Source of the DNA: Natrinema salsiterrestre
Lineage (GTDB): Archaea > Halobacteriota > Halobacteria > Halobacteriales > Natrialbaceae
DNA length: 64,000 nt
Assembly: GCF_029502005.1 (NCBI RefSeq)
Contig: NZ_JAMQOT010000003.1
Location: forward strand, 357,571 to 421,570
Direction of reading: 5' to 3'
Position 1 is the first letter of the stretch, and each line of letters starts with the position of its first letter. Under the pieces are notes generated by a model that searched no databases, was not told the DNA's origin, and saw only the letters and a list, made by a program, of their open reading frames with translations. Below, piece after piece: positions 34,816-43,917 of the stretch. The position numbers and the translations under genes are program-made.

Positions 34816-36003
34816 CTACGAACTCGAGATGACCGCGCCGGTTTCGTGTAGTCGCTCGATCTCGTCCGTCGAGTACGACAGGGCCTCGAGGATGGTCTCC
34901 GTGTGTTCGCCCTTCTCCGGCGGTCGCGAGGAGAACCCGCCGTCGTGGATACCGGTGCTGAACCGGAACGGAAGCCCTGCGGTGACGACGTCTTCGTCGA
35001 CTTCGGGATTGTAGGTGTCGACGAGCATCGATCGCGCGTCGACGTGTTCGTTGTCGTCGACGAGATCCGCGACGGTCCGGACCGCTCCGGCCGGAATCCC
35101 CGCATCGAGGAGTTTCCCCTCGAGCTCCGTCGAGGTGTACGCCTCGAATTCCGGAATCAGTTCGTCGCGGAGGGTCTCGCGGTGATTCATGCGATCGTCG
35201 ATCGTTTCGAACCGGTCGTCCTCGAGCAAATCTTGTCGGTCGAGGACCGTACAGAGGCGCTCGTACATCCCCTCCGAGAGGGTCGCGACGTAGATGTGGC
35301 CGTCGCCCGTCGGGAAGACGCCGTTGGGCGCGCTGCCGATCCCCTTTCCGCCGGCGCGCTCGGGCAGTGCGCCCGACTGGTCGTAGTTCGTGATCCAGTA
35401 GGACATCCACGAGACGGCCACGTCGAACAGCGAGATGTCGATGTGGGTGCCGTCGCCGCCGCGATCGCGGTTGCGGACGGCGGCGAGGATCGCGAACGCG
35501 GCGTTCGCACCGGTCCCGCAGTCGATGAGGCTGGCGCGGATGCGGGCCGGCGGCCGGTCGGCGTAGCCGTTGATCGCCATCAGCCCGGAGATCGCCTGAA
35601 TACACGGATCGTAGCCGGGATACGACCGGTAGGGGCCGGTTCGGCCGAAGCCCGACAGCGAACAGTAGACGACGTCCTCGTTCCGTTCCGTGACCGACTC
35701 GTAGTCCAGATCGTACTGCTCGAGGACGCCGGGTCGAAAGCTCTCGACGATCACGTCGGCTTCGTCGGCGAGTTCCGTGACGACCGCGAGTCCGTCCTCG
35801 GTTTTCATGTCGACGCAGAGGCTCTGTTTGCCGTGATTGAACGGGACGAAGATGTTTCCGTTCATGAGGTTGCGGAAGTTGTCTCCGGACGGCGGTTCGA
35901 CCTTGAGAACGGTCGCGCCCATCTCGGCGAGCAGTTGCGTACTGACTGGACCGGCGACTGACTGCGTGAGGTCGACGACGGTGAGATCGCCTAGCGGCTT
36001 CAT
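34816..36003 (-). CDS. CaiB/BaiF family (class III) CoA transferase
   Basis: A 395-residue class III CoA transferase. It begins MKPLGDLTVVDLTQSVAGP at the ATG 36003; the open frame reaches back to 36093 but the extra residues are not family-like. The conserved LKVEPPSGD and FNHGKQSLCVDMK regions are present, and GFGRTGPYRSYPGYD near the catalytic Asp is normal. It transfers CoA between two carboxylic acids. It converges tightly with the MFS gene (33 bp between stops) and precedes the aldolase gene on the other strand. Confidence 0.93.
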   Translation of the reverse strand: MKPLGDLTVVDLTQSVAGPVSTQLLAEMGATVLKVEPPSGDNFRNLMNGNIFVPFNHGKQSLCVDMKTEDGLAVVTELADEADVIVESFRPGVLEQYDLDYESVTERNEDVVYCSLSGFGRTGPYRSYPGYDPCIQAISGLMAINGYADRPPARIRASLIDCGTGANAAFAILAAVRNRDRGGDGTHIDISLFDVAVSWMSYWITNYDQSGALPERAGGKGIGSAPNGVFPTGDGHIYVATLSEGMYERLCTVLDRQDLLEDDRFETIDDRMNHRETLRDELIPEFEAYTSTELEGKLLDAGIPAGAVRTVADLVDDNEHVDARSMLVDTYNPEVDEDVVTAGLPFRFSTGIHDGGFSSRPPEKGEHTETILEALSYSTDEIERLHETGAVISSS

Positions 36004-36281
36004 ACCACGGTGGATGTCATCGGGCGAGAAATGTCTTCGGGAACTACTAACAAACGTGACGTGTATGCATGCGGTAAGCCGTCTGCCAGTCACGGCACAC
36101 AGGTCGAATTCGATCGCCGCGTGTCACTCCGACCCACAACTTTTTGCTACTCCCCTCGGAACCGCGGACCCATGGAGCGAATTCCGCACGAGAGCGATCG
36201 GACCCCAGGTCTGCGATTGCTGCCCTACCGAACGAGTACGACGGTACCGGACGGTCAGCGGGCCAAAACGAGGGAGCAGCG

Positions 36282-37073
36282 ATGACGGACCGCTCGAGCG
36301 ACCGCGACTTCCGGGCCCGGTTCCGCGACGGCGACGCGCTCGGGACGTGGATTTCGATCGGCCATCCGGCCGTCGTGGAAGCGGCGGCGAGGGCGGGGTT
36401 CGACTTCGTCCTCGTCGACACCGAACATAGCGAGCTGAGCCTCGAGACCGTCGCGGAGCTGACGCGAGCGGCGGCGGCCGCCCCCGGCGAGCTCGCCGTG
36501 ATCGTTCGGCCGGCCTGGAACGACCCGGTTCGGATCAAGCGAGTCCTCGATATCGGCGTGGACGGACTCATGGTGCCGATGATAGATACGCCGGAGGCCG
36601 CCGAGGAACTGGTCCGCGCGACGAGGTACCCGCCGGAGGGCGACCGCGGCGTCGCGTCGGGGCGTGCGGCCGGCTACGGACAGGATTTCGTCGAGTACGT
36701 CGAGGAAGGACATCGATCGCTGCTCACGATCGCGCAGATCGAGACGCCGACCGGCGTCGACCACGCGGGCGACATCGCGGCAACGGAGGGGATCGACGCG
36801 CTGTTCGTCGGTCCGGCCGACCTCTCTGCGGCGCTCGGGGTCTTCGCCGAGTGGGACGCCCCCGCGTTGAACGACGCCATGGCCAGCGTCATCGACGCGG
36901 GCGGGAGCGCCGACGTCCCCGTCGGCACGCTCACCGTCCGCGAGGGCGACGTCGCGGACCGCGTCGAGCGAGGATTCGACTACCTGATCGCGGGCAAGGA
37001 CATGACGACGCTCATCGAGAGCGGCGAACGGATCCGCGAGACGTACGACGGAAGCGTCGCCGACCGCGAGTAA
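36282..37073 (+). CDS. HpcH/HpaI aldolase family protein
   Basis: A 263-residue TIM-barrel aldolase. Key motifs are GTWISIGHPAVVEAAARAGFDFVLVDTEHS, GVDGLMVPMIDTPEAA, the metal-binding Glu in IAQIETPTGV and the Asp in ALFVGPADLSAALG. Such enzymes split 2-keto-3-deoxy acids to pyruvate and an aldehyde. The ATG at 36282 is chosen because upstream codons do not match the family. Its two flanking genes, the CoA transferase and the ThDP enzyme, may act on related C-C bond chemistry, but this is inferred from position. Confidence 0.93.
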   Translation: MTDRSSDRDFRARFRDGDALGTWISIGHPAVVEAAARAGFDFVLVDTEHSELSLETVAELTRAAAAAPGELAVIVRPAWNDPVRIKRVLDIGVDGLMVPMIDTPEAAEELVRATRYPPEGDRGVASGRAAGYGQDFVEYVEEGHRSLLTIAQIETPTGVDHAGDIAATEGIDALFVGPADLSAALGVFAEWDAPALNDAMASVIDAGGSADVPVGTLTVREGDVADRVERGFDYLIAGKDMTTLIESGERIRETYDGSVADRE

Positions 37074-37156
37074 TCGGCGGACCAAGTCGATCAGCCGTCG
37101 ACCGTTCGCCGTAGCCGAGTTCAGCGCGGACGGTCACTCGGCACCGGATCGGTGGG

Positions 37157-38800
37157 TCATTCGTTCATCCAGACGCCGGACTGCGGTTCGTAGGGGTCGG
37201 TCGGGATTTCCACGAGGGTCGGCCCGTCGCTCGCGATCGCGTCGGCGACGGTCGCTTCGACCTCGTCTGGCGTTTCCGCCCGTTCGACGTCGAGGCCGAG
37301 CCCCTCGGCGACGGTCGTGTACGATACCGGCGTCTCGTCCCAGCCGTACTCGCCTTCGTCCATCCGGTAGCTCCGGCCGGCCTCCTCGCTGATGATCGCG
37401 TAGTCGCTGTTGTTGAGGACGACGACCGTCACGTCGATCTCCTCGTCGGCCAGCGTGTGCAACTCGTGGAGACACATCAACAGTCCGCCGTCGCCGGTGA
37501 GTGCCACGACGTCCTGGTCGGGGTTAGCCAGCTTCGCCCCGATCGCCGAGGGCAGTCCCGATCCCATCGTCGCCCACGAGCCCGGATTGACGTAGTCCCG
37601 AGGATCGTACGTCGGGAACATCAGGAGCGCCCAGAGCCTGAACCCGCCCGCGTCGACCGCGACGACCGCGTCGCGGGGCGTCCCCTCGCGGATCGCGTCC
37701 AGCGCCTTGACCGACGTCAACGGGGCCTCCGTCACCGCTCGCAGCTCCTCGAGGCGAGCGTCGACCGCGTCCCGGGTTTCGCGAGCGCGTTCGACGCCGT
37801 TCCCGCCGGCGATCGTTCGCCCGGCCAGCGCGTCGTCGAGGGCCTCGAGCGTTCGGGCCGCGTCCGCGACGATTCCCACTGCCGGATCGTAGCCGGTCCC
37901 GATGTCGTCCGCGCCGAGGGTGACGTGGACCAGGTCCTCGGGAATCTCGATCGACCAATTGTGCAGTGAGACCGCGTCGAAGTCGGTGCCGACCCCGAGC
38001 GCGGCGTCGGCGTCGGCGATCAGCTCCTTGACGGCCGTCCCGGTGCCGCCACAGAGCACGCCGCCCATGAGCTCGTGATCGTCGGGGAAGACCGCCTTCC
38101 CCTTGTACGTGAGGACGACGGGTGCCTCGAGTCGCTCGGCGACCGCTTTCAGTTCGTCGCTGGCCTCGCCCGCTCGAACGCCGCCGCCGGCGACGATGAT
38201 CGGGGTCGACGCGTCCGCGAGGAGGTCCGCCGCGGCGTCGACTTTCCCCTCGGGAACGCCGCTGAACGACTGGGGCTCGACCTCGCCGCGTTCGGCGAGC
38301 GAGACGTCCATCTTGAGGAAGTTCTTCGGAATCCCGACCCGGACGGGCCCTTTCGGGGCGGTCCGCGCGGCGTCGATCGCCCGCTGGAGTTCGGCGACGG
38401 TGCTCTGTGGCGTCTCGACGGTGACGTTCTCCTTGACGACGTTATCGTAGGTGTCGGGGGGCGTCTCGTGGATCCCGTCGCCGCCGCGGATCTCCGGTTC
38501 GGTCTCGACCGCGATGTGGACGAGCGGCGTACAGTCGTTCAGCGCGTTCTTCAGCCCGTTCATGGCGTTCATATCGCCCGGGCCGGGGATGACGACCGTC
38601 CCCGCCATTTCGCCGCTCGTCTCCGCGTACCCCCACGCCTGGTGGGAGACGGCGGTCTCGTGGCGAGCCATGACGAACCGGATGTCGTCGCGCTCGCTGA
38701 TCGATTCGTTCAGCGGCAGCGACTGCTTGCCGGGAATGCCGAACAGGGTGCCGATATCGTTCTCGGTCAGACAGTCGATAATCGCCTCGTTGACCTTCAT
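37157..38800 (-). CDS. Thiamine diphosphate-dependent decarboxylase/acetolactate-synthase-like enzyme
   Basis: A 547-residue ThDP enzyme. The N-terminal domain carries the catalytic Glu in FVMARHETAVSHQAWGYA. The C-terminal domain carries the ThDP motif GDGGLLMCLHEL ending in VVVLNNSDYAII. The length and architecture fit the acetolactate synthase/benzoylformate decarboxylase group; the exact 2-keto acid is unclear. A TATA-like CTTTACA at 38826-38832 (minus strand) supports the start at 38800. The gene stands alone on its strand. Confidence 0.9.
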   Translation of the reverse strand: MKVNEAIIDCLTENDIGTLFGIPGKQSLPLNESISERDDIRFVMARHETAVSHQAWGYAETSGEMAGTVVIPGPGDMNAMNGLKNALNDCTPLVHIAVETEPEIRGGDGIHETPPDTYDNVVKENVTVETPQSTVAELQRAIDAARTAPKGPVRVGIPKNFLKMDVSLAERGEVEPQSFSGVPEGKVDAAADLLADASTPIIVAGGGVRAGEASDELKAVAERLEAPVVLTYKGKAVFPDDHELMGGVLCGGTGTAVKELIADADAALGVGTDFDAVSLHNWSIEIPEDLVHVTLGADDIGTGYDPAVGIVADAARTLEALDDALAGRTIAGGNGVERARETRDAVDARLEELRAVTEAPLTSVKALDAIREGTPRDAVVAVDAGGFRLWALLMFPTYDPRDYVNPGSWATMGSGLPSAIGAKLANPDQDVVALTGDGGLLMCLHELHTLADEEIDVTVVVLNNSDYAIISEEAGRSYRMDEGEYGWDETPVSYTTVAEGLGLDVERAETPDEVEATVADAIASDGPTLVEIPTDPYEPQSGVWMNE

Positions 38801-39043
38801 AGAAAGGGGTGTGTCGGGTGGCAGTGTAAAGCTTTAGGAGAAACTGTCTCCGCTCGACCGATCCGGCGCGCTCCGTATCGCGAAAGCGATTCTCCGAACG
38901 CCGGCACGCTCCGTACGCATCAGCGGCTCCCGACCGCCGGTACGCTCTGTCTCACAACGAGAGCCAACCGACCGTCGACGCGCTCGCTCGAGTCCCCGGG
39001 CGGCAACGGTACGTTTTTATCCTGATCATTGGTGATATGTAGC

Positions 39044-39418
39044 ATGGACGTTCTGCACACGGCCGTCTGGGTCGACGACATCGAGACGCAACTATCCTTT
39101 TACTGCGACGGGCTCGGGCTCGAGCGCACCCGCGAGTTCGACCTCGACGGCGTGACGAACACGTACGTCGGCGGGGAGAGCGACGCGGAAATCCAGTTCA
39201 AACACGACGACACCGAGCGGAACCCGGAGCCGGCCGGGATCGATCACCTCGCCGTCGGCGTCGGCGACGTGGACGGGAACGTCGACGAGCTCGTCGACGA
39301 CTACGACGGCGAGGTGGTCGACGAGCCGCGAACCCTCGCGGACAAGGGAGTCCGGATCGCGTTCGTGGCCGACCCCGAGGGCTACGTCGTCGAACTCATC
39401 GAAACGCTCGAGGCGTGA
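39044..39418 (+). CDS. VOC family (glyoxalase-like) protein
   Basis: A 124-residue vicinal-oxygen-chelate protein. It begins MDVLHTAVWVDDIETQLSFY, with the GLGLERTREF, GIDHLAVGVGDVDG and ADPEGYVVELIE parts of the two beta-alpha-beta-beta modules. His 5, His 69-ish and Glu near the C terminus are the likely metal ligands. A TATA-like TTTTTATC at 39013-39020 lies 24-31 nt upstream of the ATG. It may isomerise or cleave a metabolite; a glyoxalase activity is only one possibility. A 53-residue membrane protein gene follows 18 bp on. Confidence 0.92.
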   Translation: MDVLHTAVWVDDIETQLSFYCDGLGLERTREFDLDGVTNTYVGGESDAEIQFKHDDTERNPEPAGIDHLAVGVGDVDGNVDELVDDYDGEVVDEPRTLADKGVRIAFVADPEGYVVELIETLEA

Positions 39419-39436
39419 CCGATCGAGAGTGATGGT

Positions 39437-39598
39437 ATGAGTGACGACCGATCGGGTCCCGTCGGCCAGCTCCTCGCCGCCGAGGAGCAGTTCCACGAGC
39501 TGATGCCCGGCAAGGACATCTACAGCAAGCTGTTCTTCCGGACAGTGCTGTGGTTCGCGCTGTTCACCGCCGCGTATACGATTATCACGGGGCTGTGA
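39437..39598 (+). CDS. Small 53-residue single-helix membrane protein
   Basis: An ATG-to-TGA frame of 54 codons 18 bp after the VOC gene, probably co-transcribed. It begins MSDDRSGPVGQLLAAEEQFH and ends in a hydrophobic helix (VLWFALFTAAYTIITGL). The acidic N terminus probably faces the cytoplasm and the last ~20 residues span the membrane as a tail anchor. Function unknown. The codons have high third-position G/C, as expected for a real gene. Confidence 0.75.
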   Translation: MSDDRSGPVGQLLAAEEQFHELMPGKDIYSKLFFRTVLWFALFTAAYTIITGL

Positions 39599-39758
39599 CG
39601 GCCGGTTACCGACTGAGACTGTGAGGCCCGATCGCTGACTGGAACGACGGGACCGAGTCACTGCCGAGACCGGTTCTCCCCGGTCGACGCCGACCCGCGT
39701 GAGCTATATGCCCGTCGGCCGCGTCGCTCCGAACGTGACACCGAACGCGACGGACCGA

Positions 39759-40781
39759 ATGACCGCGCTAGTGAAGACGACGCCCGAACCCGGAATGGCC
39801 CTCGAGTCGGTTCCCGTCCCCGAACCGGGACCCGGGGAGGTCCGAATTCGCGTCGAGTCGGTCGGGATCGACGGCGGCGCGGAGGCACTGATCTACGACT
39901 GGCACGAGAGCAAACGCCACTACGCCGACGCGTTACCCCAGCTGTTCGGGCACGAGTTCGCCGGCACGGTCGACGCGATCGGGCCCGACGTCGACGGCGT
40001 CGCGACGGGCGAGCGCGTCGCGGTGGAACCGATCGTCGGCTGCGGGCACTGTCGGTGCTGTCGCTCGGGCTCGTTCGCGATCTGTCCGGACCGGCGCATC
40101 CTCGGGCTCGATACCGAGCTCGACGGCGCGCTCGCGGAGTACGCCGTCGTCCCCCGCGAGACGATCTATCCGATCGGCTCGCTGAGCGCGGACGAGGGCG
40201 TCTTCCTCGAGCTCCTCGGACTCGCCGTCCGCGGGATCGAGCGATCCGGCTTCGAGCCCGGCGACAGCGTCGCGATCACCGGGCCGGGACCGGTCGGGAT
40301 CGGCGCGCTCGTCGCCGCAGTCGCGGGCGGGGCGAGTTCGATCACCGTCGCCGGGACCGACGCTGACCGCGGGGATCGCCTCCCGCTCGCCAGGCAACTC
40401 GGCGCGACTCGGACGGTCGTCACCGACGACGTCGAAGACGGACTCGAGGAAGACGTCGACGTCTTCATCGAGGCGGCCGGCCACCCGGACGCGTTCTCGC
40501 TGGCGGCGTCCTCGACCCGCCGGGGCGGCGAAATCGTTCAGATCGGCATCTTCCACGGCGCGGAGACGGTGCCCGTCGACCTCACTCGCCTCGTTCGACG
40601 CGGCGTCTCGATCACGACGGTCTACGGCCGGCGGGACTCGAGCTGGCGGCGCGCGATCGCGATCGCAGGCGATACCGACCTCTCGCCGGCGCTGGGCCCG
40701 TCGTACCCCCTCGAAGACTACGAGGACGCTTTCGAGGCGACCCGACAGCGCGAGGGGATCAAGATCACGCTTCGGCCGTAA
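39759..40781 (+). CDS. Zinc-dependent alcohol/polyol dehydrogenase (MDR family)
   Basis: A 340-residue medium-chain dehydrogenase. The zinc-binding GHEFAG and the full structural zinc set CGHCRCCRSGSFAIC are present. The Rossmann motif is ITGPGPVGIGALVAAVAGGA. It resembles threonine- and sorbitol-type dehydrogenases, so a polyol or amino alcohol is likely. The ATG at 39759 (MTALVKTTPEPG) is preferred to one at 39699, which adds a non-conserved N terminus. A TATA-like GCTATATG at 39702-39709 lies about 50 bp upstream. Confidence 0.92.
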   Translation: MTALVKTTPEPGMALESVPVPEPGPGEVRIRVESVGIDGGAEALIYDWHESKRHYADALPQLFGHEFAGTVDAIGPDVDGVATGERVAVEPIVGCGHCRCCRSGSFAICPDRRILGLDTELDGALAEYAVVPRETIYPIGSLSADEGVFLELLGLAVRGIERSGFEPGDSVAITGPGPVGIGALVAAVAGGASSITVAGTDADRGDRLPLARQLGATRTVVTDDVEDGLEEDVDVFIEAAGHPDAFSLAASSTRRGGEIVQIGIFHGAETVPVDLTRLVRRGVSITTVYGRRDSSWRRAIAIAGDTDLSPALGPSYPLEDYEDAFEATRQREGIKITLRP

Positions 40782-40829
40782 CGTGACGCTCGCCGGAGTC
40801 GCCGCTCGCTCGCAAAACGAAAGGAGCGC

Positions 40830-41594
40830 TCACTCGGCCTGATCGGTGTACATCTCGTCCGGATCGAGATCCTCGCGGATCAGCCTGAGTTCCTCTTCTT
40901 TCGGCTCCGGCGTCGTCTCCAGATCGTCGGCGAACTCGATCTCCCACCCGGTCTCGGCTCGCACCTCCTCGCGCGTCGCGTTCGGGTGAAGCGCGGCGAC
41001 GTACATCTCCCCGCGCTCGTCGAACCGGCAGACGGCGAGGTCGGTGATGACAGCCTCCGGCCCGCCGGAGAGGCCGAGTTCCTTGCGGCCCTCGCGGCCG
41101 TCGACGTAGCCCGGACTCGTGATGAAGTCGACTTCCTCGGGGAACCGCCGCGCCGAGTGCGGCGTGATCATCAGCGTGCGGCCGACGTGGCACGCGATCT
41201 CGCAGGCCCCGCCGCTGCCCGGCAGTCGAACGTCCGGGTCGTCGTAGTCGCCGATGACCGTCGAGTTGATGTTGCCGTTCTTGTCGATCTGGGCACCGCC
41301 GAGGAAGCCGACGTCGAGACGGCCGGCCTGCAGCTGGTAGTTGAAGTTGTTCCGCATCGGTTCGATCGAGACCGCCCCCGACGCGAGCACCGGATCGCCG
41401 ATCGAGAGCGGCGGCGACGACGGGTTCGAGCCGATCGTCCCCGACTCGTAGACCATTTGCAGATCCGGCGCGTGCGTTCGCTTGGCGACGTTACACGCCA
41501 GATTCGGCTTGCCGATCCCGACCAGCACCGAATCGTCGTTCTCGAGTTCCCTCGCGGCCGCGACCACCATCAGTTCGCTCTTCGTGTAGTTCAT
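40830..41594 (-). CDS. CoA-transferase-like protein, beta subunit
   Basis: A 254-residue class I CoA transferase-type subunit. It begins MNYTKSELMVVAAARELEND and has GIGKPNLACNVAKR, YESGTIGSNPSS (the Glu that forms the CoA thioester in active transferases), LDVGFLGGAQIDKNGNIN and LPGSGGACEIA. The ATG at 41594 is chosen over 41687. The alpha gene (41698-42612) lies 104 bp upstream on the same strand. The pair resembles glutaconate CoA-transferase and the IpdAB ring-cleaving hydrolases of steroid catabolism; the sequence alone does not decide. Confidence 0.88.
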   Translation of the reverse strand: MNYTKSELMVVAAARELENDDSVLVGIGKPNLACNVAKRTHAPDLQMVYESGTIGSNPSSPPLSIGDPVLASGAVSIEPMRNNFNYQLQAGRLDVGFLGGAQIDKNGNINSTVIGDYDDPDVRLPGSGGACEIACHVGRTLMITPHSARRFPEEVDFITSPGYVDGREGRKELGLSGGPEAVITDLAVCRFDERGEMYVAALHPNATREEVRAETGWEIEFADDLETTPEPKEEELRLIREDLDPDEMYTDQAE

Positions 41595-41697
41595 TGGAGT
41601 GCCTCCGTGGATTCGGGTTCGTTCGATCGGTCGGCGCTGCCGTTCTCCGGAACGCTCGAGCGCCCGGACGTCACCCGTCCGCTGCACAGTCGATCGA

Positions 41698-42612
41698 TCA
41701 TCGGTACGCCCCCATATCGACGGGCGTCGCGTACGAGTGATCCGGCTGCAGGTCGAGCAGCCTGTCGACGCCCAGCTTTTCGACGTACTCGCGGCGGTTC
41801 TCGACGCCGTAGACCCACTCGTCGAGCCACGCTTCGACGCGGTCGACGTCGCTCGCGATCTCGGCCCACTCGATGTACGCCTCGTTGTCCCGCCCGTAGT
41901 AGCCCTGCGCGTACGACGGATGCGACCCGTAGGGGTCGTGGACGACGTGATCGACGTCGTCGCTCGTGATGACCGTCCGGTTCGGATCGCTGCGGATCGT
42001 CTCCTCGGAGCAGAGCTCTTCCACCGAGAGGATCACCGTATCGGCGGCCAGCCCGGCGATCTTCACCTCCCCCTGGATCCCCCAGAGGTGTGCGTTCCCG
42101 GACTCGTCGGCCCGCTGGGCCCGGACGACCGCCACGTCCGGCTCGATCGGCGCGACGGCGTAGACGTAGTCGTCGTCGAACGGGCTCTCCACGCGAGCGA
42201 TGTTGTCGTTGTGCTCGGGCAGGTCCGAGCCGATGAACCCCCGCAGCGGGGCGAAGGGCAGGTTGGACGCGCCCGCGTCGAGGGCGGCGATCAGCCCGAA
42301 GTGCGTGTACTCCTCGAGCTCGAGTTCGGTCGGAATCCCGTCCTCGGCCGCCCGGCGGAACGCCGGTAAGCTGCCCACCCCCGGGTTGCCGGCCCACGAG
42401 AACGTCGCCTTTCGCGCACAGCCGGCGGCGATCAGCTGGTCGTAGATCAGGTCCGGCGTGGCCCTGATCAGCTCGAGGTCGCGTTTCTCCTGTCTGATTA
42501 TCTCGTGACCCGCAGCGAACGGGATGAGGTGGGTGAACCCCGCGAGATAGACGCTATCACCGTCGGAGACGCCGTCGCTGACGGCGTCGTGCATGGACGT
42601 GAGTTTGCTCAT
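41698..42612 (-). CDS. CoA-transferase-like protein, alpha subunit
   Basis: A 304-residue partner of the downstream subunit. It begins MSKLTSMHDAVSDGVSDGDS, then VYLAGFTHLIPFAAGHEI, NLPFAPLRGFIGSDLP, ADESGNAHLWG (the CoA-binding Gly-Asn region) and ILSVEEL. The sizes of the two subunits (304 and 254) fit a heterodimeric class I CoA transferase or an IpdA/IpdB-like hydrolase. It is divergent from the acyl-CoA dehydrogenase gene at 42775, with a shared 162-bp promoter region. Confidence 0.88.
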   Translation of the reverse strand: MSKLTSMHDAVSDGVSDGDSVYLAGFTHLIPFAAGHEIIRQEKRDLELIRATPDLIYDQLIAAGCARKATFSWAGNPGVGSLPAFRRAAEDGIPTELELEEYTHFGLIAALDAGASNLPFAPLRGFIGSDLPEHNDNIARVESPFDDDYVYAVAPIEPDVAVVRAQRADESGNAHLWGIQGEVKIAGLAADTVILSVEELCSEETIRSDPNRTVITSDDVDHVVHDPYGSHPSYAQGYYGRDNEAYIEWAEIASDVDRVEAWLDEWVYGVENRREYVEKLGVDRLLDLQPDHSYATPVDMGAYR

Positions 42613-42774
42613 AGCTGTGCTGAACTACGGAATGAATGGCGAAATCCGCACATAAGAATTGGTGTTGAGGCACTTCGAGGCGGTATCGGCAGGCGAGTCT
42701 CCCCTGCGATGTCGCGTCGGGGCAACGAGTCCGGTTGGCGTACATTGATATCGGACGCCGCGATACCATGACAC

Positions 42775-43911
42775 ATGATCTCGCTCGACCCGGAGCAGGA
42801 GCTGCTCGTCTCGTCGCTGGAAGACATCGCGGACCGCGAGTTCGCCGAGCGGGCGTTCGACTGGGGCGCCGAACCGCCGTGGGAGAACGTGCGACTGCTG
42901 GCCGACCGGGGCTTTCTCGGCGTCAACTTCGACGAGGAGTACGGCGGCGGGGGGATGACAGAACTCGACGCCATCCTCGCCATCGAGGCCGTCGGCCGCG
43001 TCTGTCCCGATACCGCGGAGTTCCTCTACAATCAGACGCTCGTCGCGCCGCGCGCCATCGAACTGTTCGGGACCGACGACGCCAAGGAGCGGTACCTGCC
43101 GCCGGTCCTCGCCGGCGAGGACAGCATCGCGATCGGCATCTCCGAGCCGGAAGCCGGCTCCGACGTCGGATCGATGGGAACGCGGATCGAGGAGACCGAC
43201 TCGGAGCTGGTCCTCGACGGCGAGAAGACGTGGGTGAGCAACGTCGAACACTCGAGCGCAGTACTCGTCTGGACGAAGTTCCCCGAGGGGCTGGGCTCGG
43301 TCGTCGTCGAGTTCGACTGGGACGGCGTCGAGATCCAGCAGCACTACGAGAACATGGCGGGCCACCACCAGACCCACTTCGTGATGGAGGACGTGACCGT
43401 GCCCGAGGAGAACGTCGTCACGCGCGGCCCGGACGGCTTCAAGAACCAGCTCCGAGCGCTCAACTGGGAGCGGCTGGGAAGCGCGACGCTCGCGAACGCC
43501 TACGCCAGCTGTGCCCTCGAGAAGGCCCTCGACTACGCCGACCAGCGCGAGCAGTTCGACCAGCCGATCGGCGACTTTCAGGGCATCGAGTGGAAGCTGG
43601 CCGACGCCGCGACGGCGCTCGAATCCTCGCGGGCGCTCACCCATCGGGCGGCGGCGCGGGCTCACGAGCAGGGGCGGATCCCCGACCGTCGCGATGCCTC
43701 GATGGCCAAACTCCAGGCCAGCGAGATGGTCGAGCGCGTCGTCAGCGAGGCCTTGCAGGTCCACGGCGCGAACGGCTACCAGCGGGGCCATCCCCTCGAG
43801 TACCTCTACCGGCTCGCGCGGGGCCGCCGGCTCGCCGCCGGGACCGACGAGGTCCAGAAGAATCAGATCGCGGCGAGCCTGAAGCAGGAGGGGCTGCGGG
43901 ATCTCGCCTGA
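42775..43911 (+). CDS. Acyl-CoA dehydrogenase family protein (divergent)
   Basis: A 378-residue acyl-CoA dehydrogenase. The N-terminal helical domain (EQELLVSSLEDIADREF), the IGISEPEAGSDVGS FAD loop and DGEKTWVSN are present. The C-terminal LQVHGANGYQRGHPLEYLYR is the CoA-binding helix, and the usual YEGT reads AAGTDEVQK, so the usual Glu base is Ala. Such forms occur in the alpha2beta2 dehydrogenases of steroid side-chain catabolism, where the Glu is elsewhere. A convergent crotonase gene ends 6 bp away. Confidence 0.93.
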   Translation: MISLDPEQELLVSSLEDIADREFAERAFDWGAEPPWENVRLLADRGFLGVNFDEEYGGGGMTELDAILAIEAVGRVCPDTAEFLYNQTLVAPRAIELFGTDDAKERYLPPVLAGEDSIAIGISEPEAGSDVGSMGTRIEETDSELVLDGEKTWVSNVEHSSAVLVWTKFPEGLGSVVVEFDWDGVEIQQHYENMAGHHQTHFVMEDVTVPEENVVTRGPDGFKNQLRALNWERLGSATLANAYASCALEKALDYADQREQFDQPIGDFQGIEWKLADAATALESSRALTHRAAARAHEQGRIPDRRDASMAKLQASEMVERVVSEALQVHGANGYQRGHPLEYLYRLARGRRLAAGTDEVQKNQIAASLKQEGLRDLA

Positions 43912-43917
43912 GGCGAG

